Part shown: positions 27,664 to 37,284 of the stretch, one piece after another
Numbering within the stretch: the first letter of the stretch is position 1
Layout of the letters: every line of letters starts with the position of its first letter
Assembly (NCBI RefSeq): GCF_003384035.1
Contig: NZ_QQAK01000010.1
Coordinates: forward strand, 62,001 to 126,000
Direction: 5' to 3'
Length of the DNA: 64,000 nt
Source of the DNA: Sporosarcina sp. BI001-red
GTDB lineage: Bacteria > Bacillota > Bacilli > Bacillales_A > Planococcaceae
The notes under the pieces: model-generated
Database searches by the model: none
The model's input: only the letters and a program-made list of their open reading frames with translations
What the model was told of the DNA's origin: nothing
Program-made: the position numbers and the translations under genes

Positions 27664-28371
27664 GTTTAATCCCTCCATATAACTCGAATATTGTTGAATT
27701 AATGTAAATCTATTAATCAACTGAATCACTATAGCATATTGAAAGCTTCGGCTGTCGAATTATGTTTTATGAAACTTATGGTTGATTCGATAGACTTAGT
27801 TTTTTGTTAAATATTAATAGATTAGTAGAGTCGGAAGGTTTCTTCACCTTGCAAAACTAAGAAATTGATCAGAAAATTTAATGAATGTACATAGTAAATA
27901 CCGACATTGTAAAGTTGGGATTTGAGGTTTGTATAGTATTTGTAAGGTTTGACGAAAGCATCTATTTGCATAAAAATATACCATTTTTATCCATGTTTGG
28001 TTTTATCATGACTAGGCTTTTAAAATCGCGCGCGTAGCATAATTGCAACTTACCGCTGATGAAACGTACCGCATCTTGAAAATATAGGTGAGTGCTGGCG
28101 AGATGTATGCTTTCCGCCAAAAACAGCGCAACGGACTGGTCTTCTGTGACAAGGAGGAGGAAGTTGCCCGGAATGTGAGTGGCGCAGTGGGTGAATGGAA
28201 TTACTGATGGAACCCTGGTGTACTTGACGCAAGAACGGTGCTAAGAGCTGGTACAGGGTTATATGAAGTGATGACAATGACAGCGAACTTGTGAATGGTT
28301 GGTCGCCACTTCAAATTCTCTTTCCTATCACGAAGCAGGACTAAGCAACCTCTTGACCGTGTCTTTACATT
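27664..28371. other. Intergenic region upstream of the GMC operon
   Basis: Contains A/T-rich sequence (27720-28030) likely to hold the minus-strand operon promoter, then noncoding sequence with only short unsupported open frames. Confidence 0.4.
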
Positions 28372-28510
28372 GAGGATGGCAGGCTATATTACTCTAACGT
28401 ACTGGACGGCATTAAGCTTTATAAAATCCGGGAGAACGGAACGGAGAATTAGTGACGTGCTAGCCAATGAACTGGTTGTGTTCAACAGGTGGGTTCGACA
28501 GCCAAAATGG
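28372..28510 (+). pseudogene. DUF5050 fragment duplicated from the transglutaminase-like gene
   Basis: The stretch reading EDGRLYYSN..IKLYKIRENG matches residues near 440 of the 13964-15577 protein. At DNA level TTAAGCTTTATAAAATCCGG and more than ten following bases are identical to 15314 onward. An in-frame stop follows after ENGTEN, and no start or other domain is present. The near-identity suggests a recent partial duplication, or a decayed paralogue that lost its rest. Confidence 0.75.
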
Positions 28511-28845
28511 TATCTTGATGCTTTCTGTGAGGAGAACGTGTTAGAGATCTGGAGCAAATTTAGAGGACACGCGCACAGGTCAGTCATTGAATTGAACCTA
28601 CATGTCGTTAGATTCATCATAGTTGTGGGAAGGTATACCGACAAGCTCATCTAAGTGGTTGATACCTTGTGCCAAGTTGTGAATGGTTCAAATATTATTT
28701 TCGATTCCCAAGGGAGCTTCGTTACTACAACCAGTCGACACAATTCTACAATTTTTTTTAATATAATTCAATATTTCATAAATAATTTGTGCATAAATGT
28801 ATTAACTAGTATACTTGATCTAAGTCAAAAGTCTCGGAGGTTACT

Positions 28846-30915
28846 ATGGGAAGAATAAGCAATGATCGTGGATATGCATTGATTCTTGTTCTATTGCTCA
28901 TTGTGCTTATTACTAGCATGGGAGCCGTCTTTATGCGTGGTGCTATTAGTAATGCCAAGCAGGAAAAAAGGACGGATAACAATCATTTGTCAGTTGTTGC
29001 CGCAGAAATGGGCGCAGATTACTATGTGGTTTCATTCACGAACGGCTATTTTGAGGTGAAGGACCGCTTATGGAAAGAGGCCGTTGCAAACTTTTATAGA
29101 GAAGTGAGGGATCCGGAGTCAAAAAAGACGACTAAAGAAGTTGCTACATTTTACAATAACCAACTGAAAGACGCGTTGGTGACTGAGTTTGATCAAATAA
29201 AGAAAAAGATGCTTCCGCAAGGAGTACTATATATTCCAGGTCCAGAAACTTTTCAAATCAGTATTGAAGGGAAACAGATTGCAGTGTTAGGAAGTGTAGA
29301 AGGTACTTATGCAGACGGCAAGTCATCGATTCTAGGAATCAATTTGAAATTCGACCTTCCAGATGTGGAGAACTCTTCAAATGGCACCCCAGGCGAACAA
29401 ATACCTCCAGGAGCCGATGATTCGATTCCTGAATTAGTTTTCATACCATTCACTATTCCTGCAGTCCAGATGTTGCCATCTTTCATTGTAGCAAAGGAAG
29501 AAAATATTGGGACAGGCGGTAATCAAGATCGAATTATTCGTAGCAAGGGAAATATTGACACGTCTACAATACAAGATTTTACAAGTTCGGTCAGCCTACT
29601 TTCTGAAAAATCTATTAATACAAATAAGATTTATAACAGTAAAAACGTGGATGTCCAATCCAACGGAGGATTTACCACAGGTCAACTACAGAATAATGAT
29701 AAAAGCTATTTAAAGATATCATCACTAGGTAACGTACAAGTGAATGGAACAACGTCAAATAACTTGAACACTGAAATAATCACCAATGGAAGTTTTGGTT
29801 CAACTGGAGTTGTACAGGACAATAAGGGGTTTCTGACAATACAGTCATCTGGGAATTATGAATCAGGTAATTTATATGGCAATACAAACACTACTATACT
29901 ATCAAACGGTAATTTTATAACTAAAAATGGGTTGATTCAAAACAATAAAGGATTTTTAAAGATGAATGTATCCGGCACTATTACTACGCAAAATATCTAT
30001 GAGAATGAAAATGTAGATATTAAAGTAGGCGGAAGTCTAATTGCAAATCAGATAGGCAAAAATAAAGGCAATCTATCCATTATGGCAGGGGAAAACATTA
30101 CAGCAAGTGACTTGCATTACCATGACAACGAAGTGTATATACAAGCAGGGAAAAACTATAATTCAGTGAGTAAAGATAAGAAGATAGAAGGGAATAAGAG
30201 TAAGTTAACAATTTTAACTGAAGGGAACTTTTCCTCGGGGGAGATTTTAAGCAATTCGGGTGATGTCTTCATACAGTCAAATGGAAATTTCACAGCGAAT
30301 GGTATCAATAATAACCAAAAGAGCATCAGGTTGTCCTCGGTTGGTGAATTCATTTCCGAAGAGCAAGTGATCACAAATAAGAATATGATGATATCGTCGC
30401 AAGGAAATATTACCTTTAAAAAAATATTTGATCAAAACACAGATTCGTTTGTAAGCAGTGGTAAAAACTTTGAATCAGGAAAAATGCAAGGCAATTCAAA
30501 TGTTACCGTAAAAGCAGTAAACGAGTTGAAAGTCCAAGGGTTATTTTATAATAACCCTGGAACTAGACTGTTTAGCAGAGGTAATATTGTTATGCAAAAA
30601 ATAGAGAATAACGATAACGTAACAATAGTTGCTGAAAAAAATTTCAATGCTGAATCAATTATAAATAACCGTGATTTATTGATTTGTGCGGGCGATGATT
30701 TCTCAGTGAAAGAAATAAAGGATAACCAACGTTTGAAAATCTATGTAAAAAAGCCGGGATTGGCAAATGGAACTACCATTATTCTTTTAGACAAGAAAGA
30801 ATGGAAAGAAAAATGCAGCATGGACGGTGAACTCCCTGAAGAAAAACCGGATGAACCTGAGAAACCTCAGATTGAAGAATGGTCTATGCCTATGGTGGAT
30901 GTAACCTACCGATAA
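28846..30915 (+). CDS. PilX-like N-terminus fused to a ~20-turn beta-solenoid
   Basis: The protein has 689 residues; the ATG follows GGAGG by 5 bp. Residues 8-28 (RGYALILVLLLIVLITSMG) match the hydrophobic N-terminus of PilX-type pilus-associated proteins, and the next ~130 residues are a pilin-like alpha/beta segment. From about residue 225 to 650 there are some 20 tandem repeats of about 20 residues with the pattern hxIxSxGNFxxxxIxxN (for example VFIQSNGNFTANGINNN, LTILTEGNFSSGEILSN). They predict a right-handed beta-solenoid built of Asn-capped turns. The tail is Pro/Glu-rich (EEKPDEPEKPQIEE). It is probably a cell-surface filament or adhesin; no pilus genes are adjacent. Confidence 0.75.
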   Translation: MGRISNDRGYALILVLLLIVLITSMGAVFMRGAISNAKQEKRTDNNHLSVVAAEMGADYYVVSFTNGYFEVKDRLWKEAVANFYREVRDPESKKTTKEVATFYNNQLKDALVTEFDQIKKKMLPQGVLYIPGPETFQISIEGKQIAVLGSVEGTYADGKSSILGINLKFDLPDVENSSNGTPGEQIPPGADDSIPELVFIPFTIPAVQMLPSFIVAKEENIGTGGNQDRIIRSKGNIDTSTIQDFTSSVSLLSEKSINTNKIYNSKNVDVQSNGGFTTGQLQNNDKSYLKISSLGNVQVNGTTSNNLNTEIITNGSFGSTGVVQDNKGFLTIQSSGNYESGNLYGNTNTTILSNGNFITKNGLIQNNKGFLKMNVSGTITTQNIYENENVDIKVGGSLIANQIGKNKGNLSIMAGENITASDLHYHDNEVYIQAGKNYNSVSKDKKIEGNKSKLTILTEGNFSSGEILSNSGDVFIQSNGNFTANGINNNQKSIRLSSVGEFISEEQVITNKNMMISSQGNITFKKIFDQNTDSFVSSGKNFESGKMQGNSNVTVKAVNELKVQGLFYNNPGTRLFSRGNIVMQKIENNDNVTIVAEKNFNAESIINNRDLLICAGDDFSVKEIKDNQRLKIYVKKPGLANGTTIILLDKKEWKEKCSMDGELPEEKPDEPEKPQIEEWSMPMVDVTYR

Positions 30916-30975
30916 GACTACCAGCTGTGGAGTGAAGAGACAGAAACTATGAATAAGCATATCCAATCGGTGAAT

Positions 30976-31024
30976 CCGCATGTCCTCGAGTTTATAGACT
31001 TGAAGGGCATACGGGTTTTTTGTT
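30976..31024 (+). terminator. Terminator
   Basis: CCGCATGTCCT pairs with AGGGCATACGG (two G-U pairs), followed by TTTTTTG. The remainder of the gap to 31415 shows no gene. Confidence 0.75.
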
Positions 31025-31415
31025 TTAGGAAAGTAAACCAAGTTCTTTAACTTCACATAAAATTTGGGTAATAAATTGATTCCTCAGTGTCCAGGATTTT
31101 ATAGAGAATGATTTTATGCTGTCAATCGTCCTCGAAATAACGATCTTTTCTTGTGAAAAACCACTGTTCAATAGTGGCTTCCGATTCATTTACTCTAGCT
31201 GATATAGCAAAGCGACCTGAAACCTCTTCCTCTTTAATCATGATATTTACATCGACACTTCACTCACTAACATCTGAAAAATGTTAACATGTGGAATATT
31301 AGTATAAGCAGTTCGATTCTATCAACTATATGGTAATATTAGAAATTGAATGGTATTCAAGCATTGTGTTTGGTTTGAAGACCGTAAGATCATTGAATAG
31401 GAGATGGAATTGAAA

Positions 31416-32243
31416 ATGAAAAAGGTATTATTTTCTTTATTGATGGGTTCTTTGTTACTACTTGGTGCCTGCAGTGAAGAGGGAGATTCATCAAAAGAAA
31501 AGGAAACTGTAAGTGATCAAAAATCGAAGGGAACCGTAGATGCGAAAGACTTTAATAAGATGTATACCAATCCCGATAAGTATAAAAACTATCAAGTCAG
31601 CTTTACGGGGAGAGTCTTTACAGATCCAGAACGTGATGATAACGGTATCTATCTACAAGTGTGGGCGGATCCGAAAAACGGTGAAAAAAACATTCTTGTT
31701 GGATACTCTGACTCAGACCTTGAAGTCAATATGGATGATTACATAAGTGTTGAGGGTGTAGTTGAGAAGACATTTGAAGGTGAAAATGCATTTGGAGCAA
31801 AAGTGGTAGCACCTGTCATCAAAGCCTCGAAAGTAGAAGTGCTAGACTATATGGCAGCTGTTGCACCAACGCTGAAAACGATAGAGGTCAATCAGGACAT
31901 TAACCAGCACGGTTTTATTGTGCATGTGGATAAAGTGGAGTTAGCAGAAAATGAGACGCGGGTATATGTCAAAGCTAAAAATGAATCAAAAGACAATGTT
32001 TCGTTATTCTCCTCTAGTACTAAGTTAATCGTCGGTAGCAAACAAATGGAAGAAGATATGAACTATGAAGCGGACTACCCCGAACTACAATCTGATCTGA
32101 TTCCAGAAACAGAAACTGAAGGAATCATTACTTTTGGAAAGATAGACGAGACTGAGAAAACGCTGAAGTTCTATGCTGAGGGGTACTCGGACGATTACGA
32201 ATTGGACATTGATCCTTTCGTGTTCACAATTCAGAATGACTGA
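31416..32243 (+). CDS. Lipoprotein with OB-fold-like domain, unknown function
   Basis: The protein has 275 residues from ATG 31416; GGAGAT is 10 bp upstream, which disfavours the ATG at 31404. The lipobox is LGAC with C19. Residues about 45-150 resemble tRNA_anti-like/OB-fold lipoproteins (DKYKNYQVSFTGRVF, YISVEGVVEKTFEG). The C-terminal ~125 residues look like a DUF4352-type Ig fold (VYVKAKNESKDNVSLF). Exposed on the outer membrane face; no enzymatic motif. It is followed 79 bp later by another lipoprotein gene in the same direction. Confidence 0.72.
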   Translation: MKKVLFSLLMGSLLLLGACSEEGDSSKEKETVSDQKSKGTVDAKDFNKMYTNPDKYKNYQVSFTGRVFTDPERDDNGIYLQVWADPKNGEKNILVGYSDSDLEVNMDDYISVEGVVEKTFEGENAFGAKVVAPVIKASKVEVLDYMAAVAPTLKTIEVNQDINQHGFIVHVDKVELAENETRVYVKAKNESKDNVSLFSSSTKLIVGSKQMEEDMNYEADYPELQSDLIPETETEGIITFGKIDETEKTLKFYAEGYSDDYELDIDPFVFTIQND

Positions 32244-32322
32244 GTGCGTTAAGTAAACGTGCAATACTTGGGCGAATTGATTAAAAAACTAAAGGAACTT
32301 CCGGAATATAAGGAGAATTATT

Positions 32323-32946
32323 ATGAAAATTATGCAATGGATAGTGGGTGCCGTTTTGATATTGGCGCTGACAGGGTGTTCTTCAAATTCTGAAGACAAA
32401 AGTGAGAAAAGTGGCAAGGATAAGGAAACTAACGAAACGGTGGCTGTAGAAAAGGGATTGCTGTCTGTTGAAGTAACGATTCCCCAATCGTTTTTGGATG
32501 AAGAAAATCCGGACGACATCATCGCCTCTGCCAAAGAAGAAGGCATCGAGGTGAAAAAGAACGAAGATGGATCGCTGACATATCACATGACGAAAGCGCA
32601 GCATAAAAAAATGCTGAAAGACATGAAAGAAGGAATAACGAAAAGTGTAGCGGAGTTTGAAGAGAATGAGGACATGCCTTCCGTTAAAAAGATTGATCAT
32701 AACGGTAACTTCTCTAAATTCACCGTAACGGTCGATCGCGAAGCGTATGAAAACAGTTTTGACGGGTTCGTCGTCTTTGGACTTGGAATGGGCGGTCTGT
32801 ACTATCAATTGTTTGAAGGAGGCCAACCTGAACAGAACAAAGTAACCCTTGAAATGAAGGACGAGCAAACGGGGGAAGTGTTTAACAAAGTGACCTACCC
32901 AGACGATTTGCCGAACGCTGATGACGAACAAGATTCAGAGGGATAA
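32323..32946 (+). CDS. Small lipoprotein, unknown function
   Basis: The protein has 207 residues; the start follows AAGGAGAATT. The lipobox is LTGC with C19, then a Lys/Glu/Ser-rich linker. The globular part alternates strands and an amphipathic helix (KAQHKKMLKDMKEGITKSVAEF), ending in an acidic tail (DDEQDSEG). The family is not recognised with certainty. It probably shares regulation with the preceding lipoprotein gene, as no terminator separates them. Confidence 0.68.
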   Translation: MKIMQWIVGAVLILALTGCSSNSEDKSEKSGKDKETNETVAVEKGLLSVEVTIPQSFLDEENPDDIIASAKEEGIEVKKNEDGSLTYHMTKAQHKKMLKDMKEGITKSVAEFEENEDMPSVKKIDHNGNFSKFTVTVDREAYENSFDGFVVFGLGMGGLYYQLFEGGQPEQNKVTLEMKDEQTGEVFNKVTYPDDLPNADDEQDSEG

Positions 32947-33061
32947 CGCGAGAAGTTCTTCACAGGAATTGCATGAACACAAGTGGTGAAATGGCCAAGT
33001 GAAACCTGCTGGAAAATGCAGGGAAGGCTATTTATGATTCAAGATATGATGAACTTAATCC

Positions 33062-33100
33062 AACCCGCCACTGATAGACACTCAATCAGCAGCGGGTTTT
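33062..33100 (+). terminator. Terminator
   Basis: AACCCGCCACTGAT pairs with ATCAGCAGCGGGTT (one mismatch), followed by TTCT. The sequence from here to 33439 holds no supported gene. Confidence 0.8.
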
Positions 33101-33439
33101 CTATAGGGAGAGTATGCCTAGACACAATTCAGGTAGTACAAGCTGAGCACCATATAATTTGGAAACCCTACAGTGATTTTAAAAGTAATGTCAATACTTT
33201 AGTATTCAATTTTCTAAACAGGCGACGCCAAAGAACCGCTACTTGCTGGATATCCCTTCTTACGCTTATTTTATATTCCTTATTTTGCTTGGCGCATCTG
33301 AACAAGAAACATGTCGTCTTCCATCTCCACAATCCGTTAGTTTTACCCAAAAGAATTATAGAATAGGTACAGTTAAATTAGGTAATAATACTTATTAGGT
33401 ACCCTTCTGATCAAAACGGAGAATGGGGAGGAGAAACGG

Positions 33440-34117
33440 ATGGAAATTGTAGCAGTTGGAGTAGGGATTATTTTGTTGTTGATGGCGTATGGTGGAATTT
33501 GGAATGTCGAGATTATGAAACGGGGTATGCTGGCTTTTGCGGCGATTGGCTTTTCAAGTCTTCTATTGGCGGGCTGTGGTGCTGATCAAGAGCAGGTACA
33601 GCTGAATGAGAAATTGGAAACAAAAAATACCGTCGTCCTGGAAGCGAATCAGTCCCTGAAATCGGAATTATCCGAGCTTCAGACGGAAATGGACAAGCTG
33701 AAGGGTGATTTTCAAGGGCAAACGGATCAACAGTCAAAAATTCAAGAAACCGTAGATTCACTGCAAAAAGAGAACGCAACTCTCACTGAATCGATAACGG
33801 CGTTAAAGACACAAAACACAGAACTGCTGGCTTCAGTTGGAGAAAAGGACAAATCCATTCAGCAAATGAAAGAGCAGGCGGCTGTCTCTAAGACCACATC
33901 TTCCGGTACAAATTCGCAAAGTTCCGCTGGGGGACAGGCAAACAGTCAGACTGCGGCAACAGTAGCGAGTCAGGGGCAATGTGATATTAAAGGGAGTAAC
34001 TCCGGAATATACCACGTGCCGGGAAGTACTTATTACAGCCGCACCAAAAATGTAGCGCGTTGGTTCTGCAGCACTGAAGAAGCAGAGAAGGCTGGCTACC
34101 GAGCGCCGAAACAGTAA
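33440..34117 (+). CDS. Coiled-coil membrane/lipoprotein with C-terminal sunset-like domain
   Basis: The protein has 225 residues with a strong GGGGAGGAG site. An N-terminal hydrophobic segment (1-20) is followed by a second one ending in a lipobox-like LLLAGC (C46), so it is either a tandem-anchored protein or a lipoprotein with an N-terminal extension. Residues about 50-155 form a heptad coiled coil ([19 protein letters not shown]). A Ser/Gln/Thr linker leads to a Cys-containing C-terminal module (CDIKGSN..YHVPGS..Y..T...[15 protein letters not shown]), the sunset domain found after secreted nucleases. The two cysteines probably form a disulfide. Function unknown. Confidence 0.75.
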   Translation: MEIVAVGVGIILLLMAYGGIWNVEIMKRGMLAFAAIGFSSLLLAGCGADQEQVQLNEKLETKNTVVLEANQSLKSELSELQTEMDKLKGDFQGQTDQQSKIQETVDSLQKENATLTESITALKTQNTELLASVGEKDKSIQQMKEQAAVSKTTSSGTNSQSSAGGQANSQTAATVASQGQCDIKGSNSGIYHVPGSTYYSRTKNVARWFCSTEEAEKAGYRAPKQ

Positions 34118-34142
34118 TACAAAACCAATAAAACCGTTGTGC

Positions 34143-34181
34143 AACAAGCCCTTTGTCCGTAACTAGGATGAAGGGCTTGTT
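34143..34181 (+). terminator. Terminator
   Basis: AACAAGCCCTT pairs with AAGGGCTTGTT, followed by ATTTGG; bidirectional between convergent genes. Confidence 0.75.
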
Positions 34182-34222
34182 ATTTGGTTGGAATCATAGG
34201 ATGGCAATAAGTTCTTACACAA

Positions 34223-35023
34223 TCACTTAACGGGTAGTGCAAAGTCATCCACTGAAACGCTATATTCTTGATGGATATCTGAAAAAAGACCGTCTAGCAT
34301 AAGTTGCCGGAGAACTCCTTTGAAGTATCCAGGTAAGCTCCGAATGTTTTTAGTTTTTGTCGCCATGACAGTAATATGTGTCGCTCGGTAAGCAAATGTT
34401 TCAAAGAGTTCCTCTAGCCCTTCATAAATTTCGAATTTTAGCATCCGCCCAGATAGAACTTTGTAAATACCGTACAACTCACGTGCTTGTGAGTGATCTC
34501 CGGAGAATGCAAGCAAGGATTTCATTCTTCCGAATAGCGTTGTGGATAACTTTTCGGACGGAGGCTGAGACGTCTTTATAAGATCTTTAGGCTCTTGAGA
34601 TTTAGAGAAAGAAGGTTCGTTCCTGAATTCTACCTGTGAAACCTTGTCCTCATCGTCTTCCTGACCGGTTGCTCCACTGTCCATTTTCCCCTGGTCAACA
34701 ACAGGCAAAATAACATAAATGTTGGCACCAAGGCCGCTCATCACAGGACGTACATAATGGATGCGTTCAATGATTTCGAGCTTCTCTAATTTTCGGAGCG
34801 TGCGTCGGACAGTGGAATTCGAAAGCCCAAGTTTCGTTTCAATCGTCTGGTGTTTCAAATGTGCAGCCAAATAGTTAACGGAGTAGCAGCGAATCATTTC
34901 CAATACGGCACGATCTGTTTTGTTCATAGCATTCCAGTGGATGTCGACATGTAAGCGTGCAGCGGCATCCATTTCCTCTTTTGTGTTGAAATTTGCATAG
35001 CGCGATAGATAATGTGTCATCAT
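34223..35023 (-). CDS. Winged-helix DNA-binding protein
   Basis: The protein has 266 residues and follows GGGGG. The N-terminal half has a helix-turn-helix/winged-helix pattern (KTDRAVLEMI, HQTIETKLGLSNSTVRRTLRKLEKLEIIERI), as in replication-initiation-like or MarR/GntR-like regulators. A variable acidic linker (about 115-165) precedes a helical C-terminus (about 170-266). Similar proteins in Bacillales are annotated only as helix-turn-helix proteins. It stops about 170 bp downstream of the sigma-factor gene on the same strand, with a terminator between, so it is transcribed separately. Confidence 0.7.
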   Translation of the reverse strand: MMTHYLSRYANFNTKEEMDAAARLHVDIHWNAMNKTDRAVLEMIRCYSVNYLAAHLKHQTIETKLGLSNSTVRRTLRKLEKLEIIERIHYVRPVMSGLGANIYVILPVVDQGKMDSGATGQEDDEDKVSQVEFRNEPSFSKSQEPKDLIKTSQPPSEKLSTTLFGRMKSLLAFSGDHSQARELYGIYKVLSGRMLKFEIYEGLEELFETFAYRATHITVMATKTKNIRSLPGYFKGVLRQLMLDGLFSDIHQEYSVSVDDFALPVK

Positions 35024-35156
35024 TGAATCCCCCTTTACAAGCTATATAGAGAGAAGTAGGGGGAAAGTAGACAGTCAGTTCAACTTTTTTATGTATATTT
35101 AGATTTAAGTCTCTTCAGAATCGAAGAGATAAGGGTTGTCCCTTCTTTACAATGAA

Positions 35157-35194
35157 AACCAGCGTCCTCCATTTTGATTGGAAGACGCTGGTTG
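35157..35194 (-). terminator. Terminator
   Basis: AACCAGCGTCCTCCA pairs with TGGAAGACGCTGGTT (14 of 15), with TTTTCATTG on the minus strand, directly after the sigma-factor stop. Confidence 0.85.
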
Positions 35195-35196
35195 TT

Positions 35197-35727
35197 TTAA
35201 TGTAAGTTGTTAAATGTTTTCCGATGCGTGAGTGTGCTTCTCAATTTCAACAGCAGTCGTTCTTTCCGCTTCTTCACACCTGGCACGGAAATTCCGAAAT
35301 GAGTGGCGCATGCTGCTTGCGAAAAACGATCTACGAATAATAGAATGAGCAATTCACGTTCTTGAAACGAAAGCTCAGCAAGCAGCTCCTCCAAACCACC
35401 ATAATCCCTCTCACTTCGTGGATCAGCTCCTACAAATTCCAAGAGATCATCTTCAGCAGGCATATGCACCTCACTGAAACGCGTTTCGCGCTTTAATTCA
35501 TCGAGCATTGCCCCGTAAATGGAGCGATAAGCGTAAGGTGTGAAATCCCCTTTCGATTCATCGAACCGCTGCCACGCTTGCCAAAGGGCAACTCGCCCTG
35601 ATTGCCGGAAGTGTTCAAAATCTCGATAGATGTGCAACTTTCGAATAACTGCAGAGATCATAGGGGTGTATTGTTCGAGTACTTCTTCAAATGTATTCAA
35701 TTCAATCAGCCTTTTCAGGCCGTGCAC
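35197..35727 (-). CDS. Small sigma-70 family factor (SigH/ComX-like)
   Basis: The protein has about 176 residues with sigma region 2 (about 14-78: HFRQSGRVALWQAWQRFDES, FTPYAYRSIYGAMLDELKRE) and region 4 (about 118-165: LSFQERELLILLFVDRFSQA, GISVPGVKKRKERLLLKL). It lacks regions 1 and 3, like the competence sigma factors ComX/SigH of streptococci and staphylococci and like some ECF-type proteins. No anti-sigma gene is adjacent. The start is uncertain: GTG 35727 has a weak site, and the frame stays open further upstream without an ATG. Position beside the comK homologue suggests, but does not prove, a link to competence. Confidence 0.78.
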   Translation of the reverse strand: MHGLKRLIELNTFEEVLEQYTPMISAVIRKLHIYRDFEHFRQSGRVALWQAWQRFDESKGDFTPYAYRSIYGAMLDELKRETRFSEVHMPAEDDLLEFVGADPRSERDYGGLEELLAELSFQERELLILLFVDRFSQAACATHFGISVPGVKKRKERLLLKLRSTLTHRKTFNNLH

Positions 35728-36264
35728 GACGCTTTGTATTCCCTGGGTGACTTCATCATAGATGGGGGAGAAGAAGATATCGAATCGTGATTTTTGAACT
35801 TTCGTGTAGAAAAATATCGGAGAAGTGTATATGGATTTTCGAGTTTCGCTTAGTTTTTTTTGGAAAGTAGATGTTTCGACATGGGGAGGACGAATTCGCA
35901 GTATTCTTGGAGTTTAGTAGTGAATTTCCTGTGCTATACAGTCATTTTTATGGACAATCTAACAATTTGGATAAGGATGCAGAACTCCAAAAGTTACATT
36001 CGACCAAATCAGTCATTAATACTACAAATACTCCTATATATTACAAGTTATCTATTGCTATTTGCATAAAATATTATATAATAAAATTAATTGAATGAAT
36101 TCTGTTAATTTAAGAGAAAACGTAACATTTTTTGTTAGGAAAGAGCTTCAGAGTTCACGGTGTAACAAAAAAGGCGTAGCAAAAGAGTTGAGCCACATCC
36201 GAAATCATTTTGACTTTTTTTCGCAGCTCATTGAATGGGGTGGGCAGAAGATGGTAGAACCTTT
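35728..36264. other. Intergenic region between sigma-factor and comK-like genes
   Basis: AT-rich; short open frames at 35860-36098 lack ribosome sites. It presumably holds divergent promoters. Confidence 0.4.
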
Positions 36265-36388
36265 AAGGAGGTGAGAAGTAGGTGAAATGGAGCGCAAAAA
36301 GACCTTAAGTGAGAATAGGCCCGCTAAAACCAATCACTTAAGGCAGTTTCACTGGGTACACCAGCTTATGCTAGTATACCCTTTTTAA
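36265..36388 (+). ncRNA. Candidate structured RNA or leader upstream of comK
   Basis: AAGGAGGTGAG at 36265 is followed by a perfect inverted repeat (CCTTAAGTGA at 36303-36312 with TCACTTAAGG at 36334-36343). A terminator hairpin comes next (GGGTACACCAGC with GCTAGTATACCC, then TTTTT at 36382). This two-stem layout resembles small holin-like type I toxin-antitoxin loci of Gram-positive bacteria, but no toxin peptide is readable. It may instead be an attenuator for comK, which begins 40 bp later. Confidence 0.45.
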
Positions 36389-36428
36389 AAGAAAAATAAA
36401 GAGAAAGTCAAAAAAGGGGAGAAGAGTT

Positions 36429-36977
36429 TTGCATACAAAAGAGGAATATATTATTACAACAGAAACGAGCGTCATTTTTCCATATTTTAATAGTTGCGGA
36501 ATGTTGCTGTCTATGATTTTGGAAGGTGATCAGATTAAAATTGTTAATAGTACACCAACAGAAATCATCGACTTTAACTTGCGCCGTGGGGGGAGCAGTT
36601 TGAAAGGAGCGGTAGACGGAGCAAATGAAATATTAGGAAGCGGTTCGCTGTCCCCTGTTGCCATAAGTAAGAAGCATGGCATTTACATGACTCCTACATG
36701 TTCATCCAAATTGCCTGAATGTACTTGGATGGCAATTGGACATGTCAAACAATACGTGGAGAATGAAGAGAAACAAGTAACGGTCATCTTAAATAATGGC
36801 AGCCGTGTAGATTTGCCCATTAGTTTCTATAGATTTGATACTCGATATCTACGGGCGTGTAAACTTCAGTATGGAATTGAAACGAATACGGATCAAGTTA
36901 TGAAAGTGCGAGAAAAGTACACGCAGTCGTATGTCATTAAAAAGAATGGAAAAGGATTAAATTATTCAGAGGAATAA
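36429..36977 (+). CDS. comK: ComK homologue, competence transcription factor
   Basis: The 182-residue protein starts at TTG 36429 behind GGGGAGAAG. It has the ComK landmarks in order: an N-terminal EYIITTETSVIFPYFNSCG, IDFNLRRGGSSLKGAVDGA (GSSLKGR-type block), YMTPTCSSKLPECTWMAIGH and ILNNGSRVDLPISFYRFDTR. ComK activates DNA-uptake genes by binding AT-boxes. The TTG start and the structured leader would keep expression low, consistent with a tightly controlled regulator. No DNA-uptake operon lies in the window. Some Bacillales carry two comK genes, so this may be one of a pair. Confidence 0.85.
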   Translation: MHTKEEYIITTETSVIFPYFNSCGMLLSMILEGDQIKIVNSTPTEIIDFNLRRGGSSLKGAVDGANEILGSGSLSPVAISKKHGIYMTPTCSSKLPECTWMAIGHVKQYVENEEKQVTVILNNGSRVDLPISFYRFDTRYLRACKLQYGIETNTDQVMKVREKYTQSYVIKKNGKGLNYSEE

Positions 36978-37016
36978 GCGTGTAAGGGGTTGTGTTGAGG
37001 TTTATAGAAGTGTAAG

Positions 37017-37049
37017 TTCCCTTAACCGTTAGTGGGTTAAGGGATTTTC
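37017..37049 (+). terminator. Terminator
   Basis: TCCCTTAACC pairs with GGGTTAAGGGA, followed by TTTTC, 40 bp after the comK stop. Confidence 0.85.
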
Positions 37050-37284
37050 AACATGGTTAGGGATTTATAAACCTGTTCAATGGTTTGAGTTTATACTTTT
37101 TCAATATAGTTTGAGAGACAATGCTAGTGGCTATGTCATACATCAGATAAGTAGAGAACAACTAATCAGTTGTACAGTAAATTAGGTTTTGCCCTTCTTG
37201 AAGAACCGCTGAAATGGTCTTAGCACAGGGTGTTTGAAGTGGGTGCAGTGAAGGAGATGCTTTCAAGTGTAGATCCTATACATC

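Noticed and set aside
28295..28654. 119-codon open frame upstream of the beta-solenoid gene
   Set aside because: It covers the DUF5050 relic in another frame and has no ribosome site.
32983..33366. 127-codon open frame between lipoprotein genes
   Set aside because: It runs through a strong terminator hairpin (33062-33100), has no ribosome site and a non-protein-like composition.
36000..36100. Small open frames in the AT-rich region before comK
   Set aside because: They have AT-driven composition and no ribosome site.
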